Shown here in pieces: positions 43,308 through 52,359 of a stretch of DNA of 64,000 nucleotides. The stretch comes from Streptomyces sp. MNU76. Lineage in GTDB: Bacteria; Actinomycetota; Actinomycetes; Streptomycetales; Streptomycetaceae. The DNA lies in assembly GCF_020982545.1 (NCBI RefSeq), contig NZ_JAJKLK010000015.1, positions 1-64,000 of the forward strand. The letters are read 5' to 3'. The notes beneath the pieces were generated by a model that made no database searches, was not told the origin of the DNA, and saw nothing but the letters and a program-made list of their open reading frames with translations. The position numbers were made by a program, and so were the translations under genes. The stretch's first letter is position 1, and the number at the start of each line of letters is the position of its first letter.

Positions 43308-44308
43308 CGGGTTCCCTTTGCGGCGAAGGCGGCGACCTCGTCGACGTTGGACTTGTCGACGAAGGCCGGGCCGGTCAGCACGGGCTGCTCACCGCCGCCG
43401 CTGTAGTTGCCGTTGTTCTTGTAGAGCCACAGCGCGTCGACGGCCAGGTAGCCCTGGAGGTAGGGCTGCTGGTCGACGGCGAACTGGATGGAGTTCTTCT
43501 GGATGGCCTTGATGAGGTCCTTGTTGAGGTCGAAGGTGGCGACCTTCGCCTTGCTGCCAGCGTCCGAGACCGACTGCGTGGCGGTCAGCGCGATCGGCGC
43601 GGCAAGCGTGACCACCTCGTCGATGGACTTGTCTGCCGAGAGCTTGGCGGTGATCGTCGACTTCACCGACGGCATGTCGGCTCCGTTGACGTAGAGGACG
43701 TCGGTCTTGCCGGAGAAGGTCTTCTTCACGCCGTCGCAGCGCTGGGTCAGGGCGACGTTGCCCTGTTCCTGGACGACGCAGACGGCGTGCTTGGCGCCGA
43801 TGTCATTGAGCTTTTTGCCGAACGCCTCGCCCGCCACGGTCTCGTCCTGGCCGAAGTACTCCAGGAGGCCCAGACTCTTCCACTGGCTCAGGCCGGCGTT
43901 GAGGCCGGTCACGGGTATGCCGGCCTGCTGCGCCTTGGCCAGGACGGACTTCATGGCGTCCGGCTTGGCCAGCGTGACGGCAATGCCGTCGACCTTCTGG
44001 TCGATCGCGTTCTGCACCAGGTTGGCCTGGTTGCCCGCGTTGGGGTCGGCGGAGTAGACGAGCTTGATGTTGTCCTTGGCCGCGGCGGCCTCGGCGCCCT
44101 TGCGGACGGTGTCCCAGAAGGTGTCGCCGGGGGCCTGGTGGGTGACCAGCGCGACGGTCATGCGGGGCGTGGTGGCCTTGCCCGCCGACGCGCCGTTCGC
44201 GGTCTCCTCGGACTTCTTGCCCCCTGAGCTGCTGGAGCAGCCGGTGGCGAGAAGAGCACCGGTGAGAACGGTGGCGGCCAGTGCGGCGGCTCTGTGGTGT
44301 CTGTGCAT
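43304..44308 (-). CDS. Inositol ABC transporter, substrate-binding lipoprotein
   Basis: 334 residues. The lipoprotein signal ends in TGALLATGCSSSS, with the anchored Cys at about 24. The mature part is a type I sugar-binding protein (VTHQAPGDTFWDTVRKGAEA, LVQNAIDQKVDGIAVTLAKP). The position at the head of the iol genes points to myo-inositol. It is the first gene of the long leftward transcript. The operator palindrome lies about 160 bases upstream. Confidence 0.9.
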   Translation of the reverse strand: MHRHHRAAALAATVLTGALLATGCSSSSGGKKSEETANGASAGKATTPRMTVALVTHQAPGDTFWDTVRKGAEAAAAKDNIKLVYSADPNAGNQANLVQNAIDQKVDGIAVTLAKPDAMKSVLAKAQQAGIPVTGLNAGLSQWKSLGLLEYFGQDETVAGEAFGKKLNDIGAKHAVCVVQEQGNVALTQRCDGVKKTFSGKTDVLYVNGADMPSVKSTITAKLSADKSIDEVVTLAAPIALTATQSVSDAGSKAKVATFDLNKDLIKAIQKNSIQFAVDQQPYLQGYLAVDALWLYKNNGNYSGGGEQPVLTGPAFVDKSNVDEVAAFAAKGTR

Positions 44309-44468
44309 GTCCCTTGCACCTCGCTGTGCTGATCAGGGTGGGAATGGGGTTCCGGCCTCGGGAAGGCCCGCGCCCGGCCGAGTGGCGCGGGCGAGCGGTT
44401 GATGAGAACGCCGTGTGCGGCGGAAGGTGTCGTCTGCGGCAGCCAATGGGTGTGTGCGGCTCGGCAGC

Positions 44469-44499
44469 ATCTAGAACGTGCTACTAGTACGTTCTAGAT
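44469..44499. promoter_or_regulatory. Double LacI operator before the transporter
   Basis: ATCTAGAACGT (44469-44479) and ACGTTCTAGAT (44489-44499) form a perfect 11-base inverted repeat with a 9-base spacer. It contains two overlapping near-operators (TAGAACGTGCTA and TAGTACGTTCTA). Its position fits repression of the transporter and, with no further operator before iolC, of the downstream genes. Confidence 0.85.
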
Positions 44500-44639
44500 G
44501 CCCGTACTATTGGATGCCCCGCTGGCGATGTCAAGAGGTTTGTCAGGACGTATCGACAACATGGACTGCCTGGCCGCCGACGTGATCTCGAGGATGTCGG
44601 GCGTTCGCTCCTGCTCAGCAGGCACCTCGCCGACGGCCC

Positions 44640-45040
44640 ACCAGTACTGTGTGGCACAACCTGTGCGAAGCCGCTCTGAGCGAGGTCAAGGCGCACAGCA
44701 CCTGTTGGGCCACCGTGCTGGACGCGCCCATCTACGACGGGCCCCGCGCCCAGACGACCCTGGAACGCTGGCACCAGGTCCACGGGCTGCTCGACCAGGG
44801 CGTCGACAACGCCGACTCGCTCACGCGCTGGATCGCCCAAGTCCGAGCAGCCGACCTGCCCCATCTACATGCCTTCACCCGGGGCTGGACCGGGACGTCG
44901 ACGCCGTGATCGCCGGGCTCACGCTTCCATACAGCAACGGCCCCACCGAGGGCGTCAACACCAAGACCAAGCGGATCGCACGCCAGATGCACGGACGAGC
45001 AGGCTTCACCCTGCTTCGGCACCGCATCCTCCTCGGATAG
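44640..45040 (+). pseudogene. ISL3-family transposase relic
   Basis: Segments match the full ISL3 transposase at 60441-62015. One frame carries WHNLCEAALSEVKAHSTCWA and WHQVHGLLDQGV. A jump that skips about 170 residues then leads to WIAQVRAADLPHLHAF. A frame change follows, with LPYSNGPTEGVNTKTKRIA and RQMHGRAGFTLLRHRILLG. The DDE Glu (PTEGVN) is present but the rest is lost. The relic ends with an ISL3 terminal repeat. Confidence 0.85.
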
Positions 45041-45054
45041 CGGCACGCTCCGTC

Positions 45055-45077
45055 ACCACCGAATGTGAGACAGGGCC
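45055..45077. repeat. Right terminal inverted repeat of the ISL3 relic
   Basis: ACCACCGAATGTGAGACAGGGCC matches the ISL3 end ACCACCGATTACGGGACAGAGCC seen at 62011-62033 at 18 of 23 positions. It marks the outer end of the relic. No matching left end is visible, so the left part is deleted. Confidence 0.75.
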
Positions 45078-45543
45078 GTTCGCTACACAGATCCGGGCAG
45101 CGCCGACTACAACGTGAAGTCTTCTTCCGGCACCACCAATGCCGCGGGACGACTCCCGTCGGTACTCGTCAGCTTCAGCTTGGGAGGGTGGAGCGGTGGG
45201 TGCTTCGTGCGGGTGGGGGCGGTGGATCTGCCGCACGAGGGAGGCGCTCGTATGGTCCGGGCTGGCCGACGTGGCGGGCGTCTGGCGCGGGGCCGCCCAT
45301 GGAAGCGAGACAGAATGCGAACTGGAGGCGGCACTCTGCGTCCTGGCTGACTGCGGTGCCCCGGTGGAGAACGAGCCGGAAGCCCCCTGCCTGCGGTGGG
45401 GTACGACTACGCACAGGCCCTCCGCAAGGCGGCTGTTCGCCACAGAAGGCCGCATCGTGTGACCGAAGCACAGCGCTGGCTGCGGACAAGACGTGCTTTC
45501 CGGCACATTGATCGAGGACATGCAGGTGTGGAGCGCCTGTCCC
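45078..45543. other. Gene-free stretch right of the ISL3 relic
   Basis: I see no intact gene. A short plus-strand reading (AVRYTDPGSADYNVKSSS, about 45076-45130) looks protein-like but stops being so within 30 codons. The 16-base string at its start recurs at 30242. Confidence 0.4.
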
Positions 45544-45810
45544 TCAGTGGTCGGGGCTGCCAGGGTGAGGCGTGTGCGCGCGAGGGTGCGCGCGGTGGCG
45601 ATGGATGGCTGTGCTTGCCGCGCTGAGGCCCAGACAGAAGATCAGTGCGAGGGCCAGGCCGGAGCAGAAGATGGCCAGCGCGTTCATGGTGGCGATGTCC
45701 TGACCGAGTACGGACACGGTGTACTCGGGCCCGCCGGAGAGGTTGTCGGCGATCACCAGGCCGGTGAAGACCCCTGTGGCCGCCAGGAGGAGCAATCCGA
45801 GGACGATCAT
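45544..45810 (-). CDS. Small two-helix membrane protein (88 aa)
   Basis: Hydrophobic helices at about residues 1-18 (MIVLGLLLLAATGVFTGLVI) and 40-62 (ALAIFCSGLALALIFCLGLS) and a short His/Arg-rich tail. I use ATG 45810 because a GAGGAG ribosome site is 9 bases before it; ATG 45819 would place that site against the codon. Similar small proteins are common beside stress genes in Streptomyces; the function is unknown. Confidence 0.65.
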   Translation of the reverse strand: MIVLGLLLLAATGVFTGLVIADNLSGGPEYTVSVLGQDIATMNALAIFCSGLALALIFCLGLSAASTAIHRHRAHPRAHTPHPGSPDH

Positions 45811-46295
45811 CTGGGTCATCTCCTCGAGGGAACTGTTCCACTGGTACTCGCGACGCTGACCGTGTACCCCACAGTCCTGCCCAGGACACAAAAACGATGC
45901 GCGGAAAATGCGGGGCGCCGAGCATCGGTCCTTCTGCGGGCATGCCTTCGGGGCCTGCCGGCCTGTCGACAACGCGCGTGACGCGTTTCATCTGGTCAGC
46001 AGTCCAGCGCACCTTCGGTGCGCGCCGGGGGCGTGGTAAATGCCGTGGCACGCGCCGGAGATGCTTCTGTCTGCCCTGATGAGGGACGGGCCCTGTTCGG
46101 GATCGTGAAGTGGTCGTTCCGGCCGAAACCGATGCCTCTGTGATGCTGCGCAGCTCGCTGGTCAGCATGGTGCTGAGGGCCGACCACGGGGACCGTGGAG
46201 CGTTGCTGTGAGCACGTGCGTCAGAATTCCTGATCCACCCCGGCCCTCCCGGGACGGCGTTCCTCCTGGCCCTTCATGGATGGAAGGAGCGGGCC
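45811..46295. other. Region left of the IS110 transposase
   Basis: No gene is seen. If the IS110 element includes its usual non-coding end, the bridge RNA would be encoded within the last 100-200 bases before 46296. I could not delimit it by eye. Confidence 0.4.
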
Positions 46296-47600
46296 GTGGA
46301 CGTGCTGCACGAACGCTGCGCGGGGATGGACATCAGCAGGAAGGACGCCAAGGTGTGCGTCCGGACGCCGAGTGCCCGGCGCCGGGGGTCCTTCACGACC
46401 GAGACCACGACCTGGGGCGCCACGGCCAACGCGGTCCTGGCCCTGCGGGATCATCTGCTTGCCGCGCAGGTGACGCTCGTGGTGATCGAGGCCACCTCGG
46501 ACTACCGGAAGCCTTACTACTACGTGCTGGCCGAGGATCTGAAGGTCATTTTGGTCAACGCGCGGCAGGTCAAGAACCTGCCCGGCCGCAAGACCGACGT
46601 CTCGGATGCCGCCTGGCTGGCCCAGCTCGGCGCCCACGGGCTGGTCCGTCCCTCCTTCGTCCCGCCGCAGCCGGTGCGTGAACTGCGGGATCTGACTCGA
46701 GCCCGCACCGTCACCACGCGCGAACGCGGCCGTGTAGTCCAGCGCCTGGAGAAGCTGCTGGAGGACACCGGGATCAAGCTCTCCGCGGTCGCCTCCGACA
46801 TCATGGGCGTCTCCGGCCGGGCCATGCTCGAAGCCCTCATCCGCGGAGAACGCGACCCGCAGATCCTCGCCGACCTCGCCAAACGCAAGCTCCGCAACAA
46901 GATCCCCGAGCTCACCGAAGCACTCACGGGACGCTTCCGCGAACACCACGCCTTCCTGGCCCGGCTGTATCTGGACCAGTACGACCAGCTCACCGCCATG
47001 ATCGACCAGCTCACGGGGCGGATCGAGGAGGCGATGACCCCCTTTCGTCCCGCGCTGGACTTGCTCGACACCATCCCCGGCATCAACCGGGGAGTCGCCG
47101 ACGTGATCATCGCGGAGACCGGCGGGGACATGGCCCGGTTCACCTCGGCCAAGCACCTCGCCTCCTGGGCCGGGGTCTGCCCCGGCCACCATGAGTCCGC
47201 CGGCCGCACCAAGAGCACCAAGGTCCGGCCCGGCAACCCCTACCTCAAAGGCGCCCTCGGAATCGCGGCGTTCAGCGCGGCGCGAACCAAGGACTGCTAT
47301 CTGCAGGACCGTTACAAGCGGCTGGCCGCACGTCGCGGCCCGCTGAAGGCCCTGGTCGCCATTGAGCACTCGATCATCACCGCGGTCTGGCACATGCTCA
47401 CCGATCCACGAACTCGGCGGCACCTACTTCACCCAGCGGGACCCCGAACGCGCCACCCGCCGTGCGATCACCGCATTGAACCAGCTCGGCTACACCGTCA
47501 CGCTCAACCCGATGGAAGCCCCAGCCTGACCGCCCCGAGCCCGGACACCCGACGGCCTCCACAGCCACCGGGCACCCAGCCCTGCCCACACCCCTCCTGA
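46296..47600 (+). CDS. IS110-family transposase with 3' frameshift
   Basis: DEDD transposase of IS110. The N-terminal catalytic Asp is in GMDISRKDAKVCVR (about 11), the Glu in LVVIEATSDYRKPYYY (about 64), and a further acid pair in KTDVSDAAWLAQL (about 101). The C-terminal part includes LLDTIPGINRGVADVIIAET and KVRPGNPYLKGALG. At about 47403 the expected ending (HELGGTYFTQRDPERATRRA, ALNQLGYTVTLNPMEAPA) is in the -1 frame and stops at 47529, so one base seems missing; as read, the frame continues to 47600. GTG 46296 follows GAAGGAGCG. Activity is uncertain. Confidence 0.85.
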   Translation: MDVLHERCAGMDISRKDAKVCVRTPSARRRGSFTTETTTWGATANAVLALRDHLLAAQVTLVVIEATSDYRKPYYYVLAEDLKVILVNARQVKNLPGRKTDVSDAAWLAQLGAHGLVRPSFVPPQPVRELRDLTRARTVTTRERGRVVQRLEKLLEDTGIKLSAVASDIMGVSGRAMLEALIRGERDPQILADLAKRKLRNKIPELTEALTGRFREHHAFLARLYLDQYDQLTAMIDQLTGRIEEAMTPFRPALDLLDTIPGINRGVADVIIAETGGDMARFTSAKHLASWAGVCPGHHESAGRTKSTKVRPGNPYLKGALGIAAFSAARTKDCYLQDRYKRLAARRGPLKALVAIEHSIITAVWHMLTDPRTRRHLLHPAGPRTRHPPCDHRIEPARLHRHAQPDGSPSLTAPSPDTRRPPQPPGTQPCPHPS

Positions 47601-47669
47601 CCTGCTCCTATTTACGCGTCAGAGGACGATGTGGTCCTTCTTCTGCCCGGGCGGGTGGCGTAGTGCGCA

Positions 47670-48220
47670 TCAGAGCAGCAGGAGCCCCGCGGCAAGGGAT
47701 CCACCGAGCCCGGCGGTGAGGTCGGCGACCGTGTCGGTGTAGCCGACCGGGATCTCTTGGTGGGCCACTTCGGTGGCCAGCCACTCGTACATTTCCCACA
47801 CGGCCGCGATCGTGGTTCCCAGAGCGGCGGTGATCAGCGGGCCGGCGGGGCGGCGCAGGGCTGGGTCACCGGGCGCGGGCAGCAGCCGCCACTTGGACAG
47901 CAGCAGGTGCAGCGTGGCCGCCGTGGCGCCGGGTGTGATGGAGTGCACGACGGTGTCGTACCAGTCGGCCACGCGGTACCAGTGGCCCACGGAGGACCAT
48001 GTGGCCCAGGTCAGTGCCGCGCAGAAGACGAGGTCGAGGGGTGCCGGGAGCCGGGAGCCGGGAGCCGGGTGGCGCGGGGCACGAGCAGGACGAGGAACAG
48101 CAGGCCCAGGTATACGGCGCCGTCCCCGGAGGTGGCGGCGACAGTGATGGCGCTGACCAGCGCCGTGGCACGGACGGCGTCGGCGGTGAACCGCGCGGCA
48201 CGAGCCCGAACGTGGGGCAT
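47670..48220 (-). pseudogene. Multi-pass membrane protein broken at a heptanucleotide repeat
   Basis: From ATG 48220 the frame gives two helices (AVRATALVSAITVAATS, AVYLGLLFLVLLVPRATRL). It reaches the CCGGGAG repeats and then ends. The C-terminal two thirds (DLVFCAALTWATWSSVGHWY, HSITPGATAATLHLLLSKWR, TTIAAVWEMYEWLATEVAHQ) is in the next frame and stops at 47670. Joined, it is about 180 residues with four to five helices, resembling DUF2238-type proteins. Adding one 7-base unit would restore the frame. Phase variation and simple mutation are both possible. Confidence 0.7.
48044..48071. repeat. Heptanucleotide tandem repeat (CCGGGAG)3 plus CCGGGTG
   Basis: Three perfect units at 48044-48050, 48051-48057 and 48058-48064 are followed by one imperfect unit at 48065-48071. 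The repeat lies inside the membrane-protein gene exactly where the reading frame changes. Seven-base units change the frame with each gain or loss. Confidence 0.9.
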
Positions 48221-48664
48221 AGAGCGCCGACTGCCCCTCTCGGCGCCGAGTAGTCGTGCCACGCACGTCCGTGTTCCGCAGAGCCCGCCACCCGACGGGG
48301 GCGCCGTAGAGAAGGGTGCGGTCGCGGTTGCGGAGGTGCAGGTACCGACCAGGCGCGGAACCCGGCCCGGTGCGGCGGTGGCCGACACCGCAGCAGAAGG
48401 GCATCGGATGCACACCGGGCGTTTCTCCTCGGGGAGCCGGTTGGGTACGGGTGCCGTGAAGACGCGCCGATGTGAGGGAGGCGGGCACGGTAAGGGGACC
48501 AGGGCTCCACGGCCTGGCGCACCGGCATCGATGAGGGCAGAAGTGCAGCAGGCAGGGTGCACGGCTGCCGGAGGCCGGCAACAGTCGGCGTGCACCAGGA
48601 ACACACCCCCCGACGCCGGGTGTGTCACCCGTCGGTCGGCGAACGGCGGCACCCGGCCATGCGG
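48221..48664. other. Gene-free stretch between two membrane-protein genes
   Basis: No convincing gene is seen on either strand. It should hold the promoter of the membrane protein at 47670-48220; no clear motif was found. Confidence 0.4.
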
Positions 48665-50017
48665 TCAGGGGGCGGGGCTGTGCGCCCAGCGCCCGGCCAG
48701 CGCCTGTTCTACGCGCTGGGTCAGCTCGGTCAGCCCGACGCGCTCGGCGGGGTGGAGATTTTGGGCCTCGATGGTGGAGCGCAGCGTGGTGAGTGCGGCG
48801 ACGACGGGCGGATGCCGGTCGGGTGCGCTGCTCCAGGCGAGCTCGCGCAGCAGCATCGCGATGCGGGCGAGGACGGCGGGCTCGGCGGCGCCGTAGCGCA
48901 GCGGTTGGGTCACCGCCAGATCCAGCAGGTCGTCCAGGTTCGGGCGTCGCAGCACCACTCTGACCTGCTGGTCGTCGTCGAACAGCAGGTGGGAGCCGAG
49001 GTCGCGCTGCGCCAGCTCGCACAGCAGCGCGGAGGAGTGGGACAGGGCGTGGATAGCGGTCGTCGGGTCGTTGACGCCGGGGGAGAGTGCTTTGGCGGCG
49101 ATGTCGGTGAGCTGCCGCAGGCCGAAGGCGATGTCCTGGAGGTCGGTGCGTTCGGCACCGGTGATCACTGCTTCGGCGGCTGCTTCGATCAGACGTGCCC
49201 GTGTCTGGAGGGCGAACGGCTCGCCGGCGCGTGGCCAGGCGGCTCCCATGGGTGTTCCGCGGATCAGAGAGCTTCCGGGGCTGCGGTCGATGAGCAGGAC
49301 GGCGTCGGCTTCCATGGCTGCCTTCAGAAGGCTTTCCTCGTCCACGGAAGTCAAGAAGCCGGAAGCGCCGACGGTCAGGGGCAGCGCGTTCGCGGGTGGT
49401 TCCGGTGGTGCGCCACGATGGTTTCTGGCAGTTGGGTCCCCACGTGGCGTGTCCTTCATGTCCGGGAGGAGCCGTTGGATGGTGCGGTCGGCGGCGGAGT
49501 GGACGCTGCTCATCATCGTCTCGACGCGGATCTCTCGCGCCAGGTGCGACAGGAAGAGCACGAGGGCGAGCATGCTGGCCAGCGTGAGCAGGAAGGCCAC
49601 CGTGACCGACAGTTGCGGGACGAAGTCGCTCTGCTCGTCCTCGCCGGTGCGTACGGTGCGCAGCACGGTCAGGGCGTAGGTGAACGTGGTGAGGAAGAGT
49701 GCCAGAGTCGTCTGGACGTACCGGTCGGCGGTGAAGGTCCGCAGCAGGCGCGGGGAGAACTGGCTGCTTGCCAGTTGCAGCGTCAGCACCGTGAGCGAGA
49801 AGGTCAGTGCCGTGACCGTGACCAGGGAGCCGGCGATCGCCTCCAGCACCGAGCGCGCGGCGTCCGAGTTGCCGCTGAACAGGTAGTCCCTCAGCCAGGA
49901 CGGCATGTCGTGCTGGGTTCGTTTGTCCACCCGCGGCATTCCCACGCCTGCGACGACGGCGAGCGTGACTCCCAGCGTCGGTAGCGGCCACAGCTGCGCC
50001 CGGAGCGTGTCACGCAT
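48665..50017 (-). CDS. DUF2254 membrane protein
   Basis: 450 residues. Four membrane helices in the first 170 residues include LWPLPTLGVTLAVVAGVGMP, LEAIAGSLVTVTALTFSLTV and VTVAFLLTLASMLALVLFLS, with the family motif QLASSQFSPRLLRTF. A large soluble C-terminal domain follows (ERTDLQDIAFGLRQLTDIAA, SPGVNDPTTAIHAL). DUF2254 proteins are of unknown function. ATG 50017 is chosen; an in-frame extension upstream looks non-coding. Confidence 0.85.
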   Translation of the reverse strand: MRDTLRAQLWPLPTLGVTLAVVAGVGMPRVDKRTQHDMPSWLRDYLFSGNSDAARSVLEAIAGSLVTVTALTFSLTVLTLQLASSQFSPRLLRTFTADRYVQTTLALFLTTFTYALTVLRTVRTGEDEQSDFVPQLSVTVAFLLTLASMLALVLFLSHLAREIRVETMMSSVHSAADRTIQRLLPDMKDTPRGDPTARNHRGAPPEPPANALPLTVGASGFLTSVDEESLLKAAMEADAVLLIDRSPGSSLIRGTPMGAAWPRAGEPFALQTRARLIEAAAEAVITGAERTDLQDIAFGLRQLTDIAAKALSPGVNDPTTAIHALSHSSALLCELAQRDLGSHLLFDDDQQVRVVLRRPNLDDLLDLAVTQPLRYGAAEPAVLARIAMLLRELAWSSAPDRHPPVVAALTTLRSTIEAQNLHPAERVGLTELTQRVEQALAGRWAHSPAP

Positions 50018-50282
50018 GGGCACAGGGGATGTGAGTCGGTAGCCCGGTCGGGAGCGAGGGGGCCGCCGAGGCGGGAGGAGTGGGCAAGTGCTTGGGCATT
50101 GGCACGAGCCCACGGTACAGACCGTGACAACTCGGGCGAACGCTGAAACGCCACTTCTGATCGCCTGGACACTGGTCGCCGGCGCCCTGTACGGCGTGGG
50201 GATCCTCGGCAGAGGGCCGGAGGCCAGAGGGGGCGCACACCCGCGTGGCTGAGACCGAGCGGTTGCGCAGGGTCTGGCGAAC

Positions 50283-50542
50283 ATGAGCACCCCCTGGATG
50301 AATGACATCGCCGAGGGGATGCGGATTCTCGGGGGCGCCCTGGGGATCGCGGCATGCGTCGCCGTAGTCGGCACGCTCGCAGTGACCGTGCCTCGTAGCT
50401 TGCGGCACCGCTGGTCCTGCTCGGCCCGGCACTGGTGGGTCAGGTGACGCTCTTCCCGTACTGGTGGCCCGCCACCGGCCGGACGTTCCGCGTCGGACCT
50501 CCGAGCTGCCGTCGACAGCGAGCTTCCCCTCCTGCCACGTGA
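50283..50542 (+). pseudogene. Frameshifted two-helix membrane protein
   Basis: From ATG 50283 a helix appears (ILGGALGIAACVAVVGTLAV, then TVPRSLRH). The following helix (APLVLLGPALVGQVTLFPYW, then WPATGRTF) is in the next frame and ends at 50542. A one-base indel at about 50410 separates the two. It is probably a decayed small membrane protein. Confidence 0.45.
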
Positions 50543-50734
50543 CCGCGCCGTGGTCCTCACCATATGCACAGCGGTCATTGCCTTCCGGGCTACCAGCCGC
50601 CTCTGTGGCGGACAGGCGCCGTGGTCGACGACACCCTGCCGGTACGCGGAAGGCGAAGAGAGCGCGTCAACACAGGCCCTCCCGGGGGCTTCGGGCTCCG
50701 GCATGCGATCTCTCCACCGCGCGCACGCCGATGG

Positions 50735-51795
50735 CTAACTGCGGTAGCGCAGCAGCAGCATCGCGGCATCGTCATGCGGCGGGCCGGCGGCGTGTCGCGC
50801 CACGTCCTCGCGCAGCGCTTCCAGGGCACGGTGCGCGTTGGGGTCCTTGAGCAGATCGGCCCGCTCGGCGAGCGGATAGAAGTGGCCGTGGTCGTCACGG
50901 GCCTCGGTGACGCCGTCGGTGTACAGCAGCAGCTGATCACCCGGCCCGAACCTCACACGGAAGGGCTCCGGGCTCTCGGTTCCGTGTGTGCCCAGTCCCA
51001 GGGGAAGCGCGTACGAGGCGGGCTGCGGGAACTCGGCGGTGCTGTTCCGGCGTACGAGCATCGGTGCCGGATGGCCGTAGTTCAGGAAGACAACCTCATG
51101 GTCGGAACTGACCTCGGCGAGGATCGCCGTCACGAACTTCTCATCCTCCAACTCCCGTGCCGCACTGCGCTCCAGCCGTTCACCGAGTCCCAGCAGGTCG
51201 GGTTCGTCATGGGCCGCTTCCCGGAAGGCGCCGAGCACTACGGCGGCCGTCTCGACCGCGGCCAGCCCTTTGCCCTGCACATCGCCCACGATTACTCGGA
51301 TCCCATGGGGGGGGGAGGAAACCACCTCGTACAGATCTCCCCCGATCCGTGCCTCCGCGACGGCCGAGGTGTACGACACCGCCGCCGCAAGGGGCCGGCT
51401 GTCAGGGGGACCGGTCGCAGGAGCACGCGCTGGGCGGCCTCCGCGATCGAGCGCACGCTGGCCAGTTCCGCCTCCCGGCGGGAGCGCATCGCAGCGGCCG
51501 CGATCCCAGCGCCGGTGACCCCCGCCACTGACCCCATGGCCGCGAAACCCCGGCGCTCCTCGAACAGTCCGTTGTAGAGGCCGAGCCCCACACACAGCAG
51601 GAACGCCCCCGCGCCGATCACTGCCGTACGGCGCCAGCCTCCGACCAACCCCGCGAACGCCGGCCCGAGCGACACCAGCGGCAGCAGCCCCACCCTGGGG
51701 CCGGCCATGATGTCGACACAAGCCACCACCGCCATCACTACGACCGGCATGCTGGACAGCACCCGGGTACCTGACTGCGGCTTCTTCACGGTCAT
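50735..51795 (-). pseudogene. SpoIIE-type PP2C phosphatase with N-terminal membrane domain, frameshifted
   Basis: From ATG 51795 the product has about four membrane helices (VLSSMPVVVMAVVACVDIMA, LLPLVSLGPAFAGLVGGW) and a short linker (AEAAQRVLLRPVP). At the C/G5 run 51405-51409 the frame changes. The PP2C domain (AEARIGGDLYEVV, VIVGDVQGKGLAAVETAAVV, LLLYTDGVTEARDDHG, HDDAAMLLL) runs in the second frame to 50735. The metal-binding Asp residues GGD, GDVQGKG and DGVTE are all present. Such phosphatases act on anti-sigma-factor antagonists. A one-base change would restore the gene. Confidence 0.8.
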
Positions 51796-52317
51796 TGGTG
51801 TACTCCAGTGGCTTCGCGACACCGGAGCGCCTCAGACCCCCGGCGCCCCTCCCACACTTTTAGCCATGCAGTGGCTGTTACGGCGACGGCTCTCGTCGCG
51901 GCCCTCTACCCAACCGAGGCCGCGATCCGACATCACCCGACCTTCGGGGAGACGCGATGAGGCAACCGGCTTTCCTGGGCGGGTGGGTACTGGCCGGTGG
52001 GGCGTTGCCGCGGCTGGCTGCTCGCGCAGTACACAGCCGGCGGGCTGACCTCCGCAGCGGCGGAAGGTTAGGCGGGGGCGGGGCGCGGGCTTGTCCACAC
52101 TCCCCGAAGGCGGGGGCTCCGGGGCGAACCGCACACGACTGGTTAAAGCACTGGCGAAGGAGAGCTCCGCCTGGCTGCTTCTCGCCGTCGAAGAACTCAC
52201 GGGGCCAACCAGCGCGGGAAGGACCGCTCAGGTGCCCGCCGCACCGGACAACTGCAGAGCCGACCCACCGCCGACCCACCTGGGCTGAAGGCCGCTTGCC
52301 TCAGACCAGGTCCTCGT
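51796..52317. other. Gene-free stretch upstream of the HtrA-like gene
   Basis: A short plus-strand frame at 52091-52288 gives a peptide with RLVKALAKESSAWLLLAVEE, but it has no good ribosome site and no family. I call no gene. The region should hold the promoters of the two divergent flanking genes. Confidence 0.4.
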
Positions 52318-52359
52318 GTGCGCCGCATGATCCGGCCTGACAAATGTGATACTCCGGAC

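Noticed and set aside
30242..45093. 16-base string CCGTTCGCTACACAGA at 30242 and 45078, as possible attachment or target sites
   Set aside because: One 16-base match by chance is expected in a window of this size. Flanking sequence does not match further, though both read VRYTDP.
51306..51315. Run of nine G bases inside the SpoIIE-type gene
   Set aside because: The reading frame is the same on both sides, so it is not the cause of the break; the break lies at about 51405.
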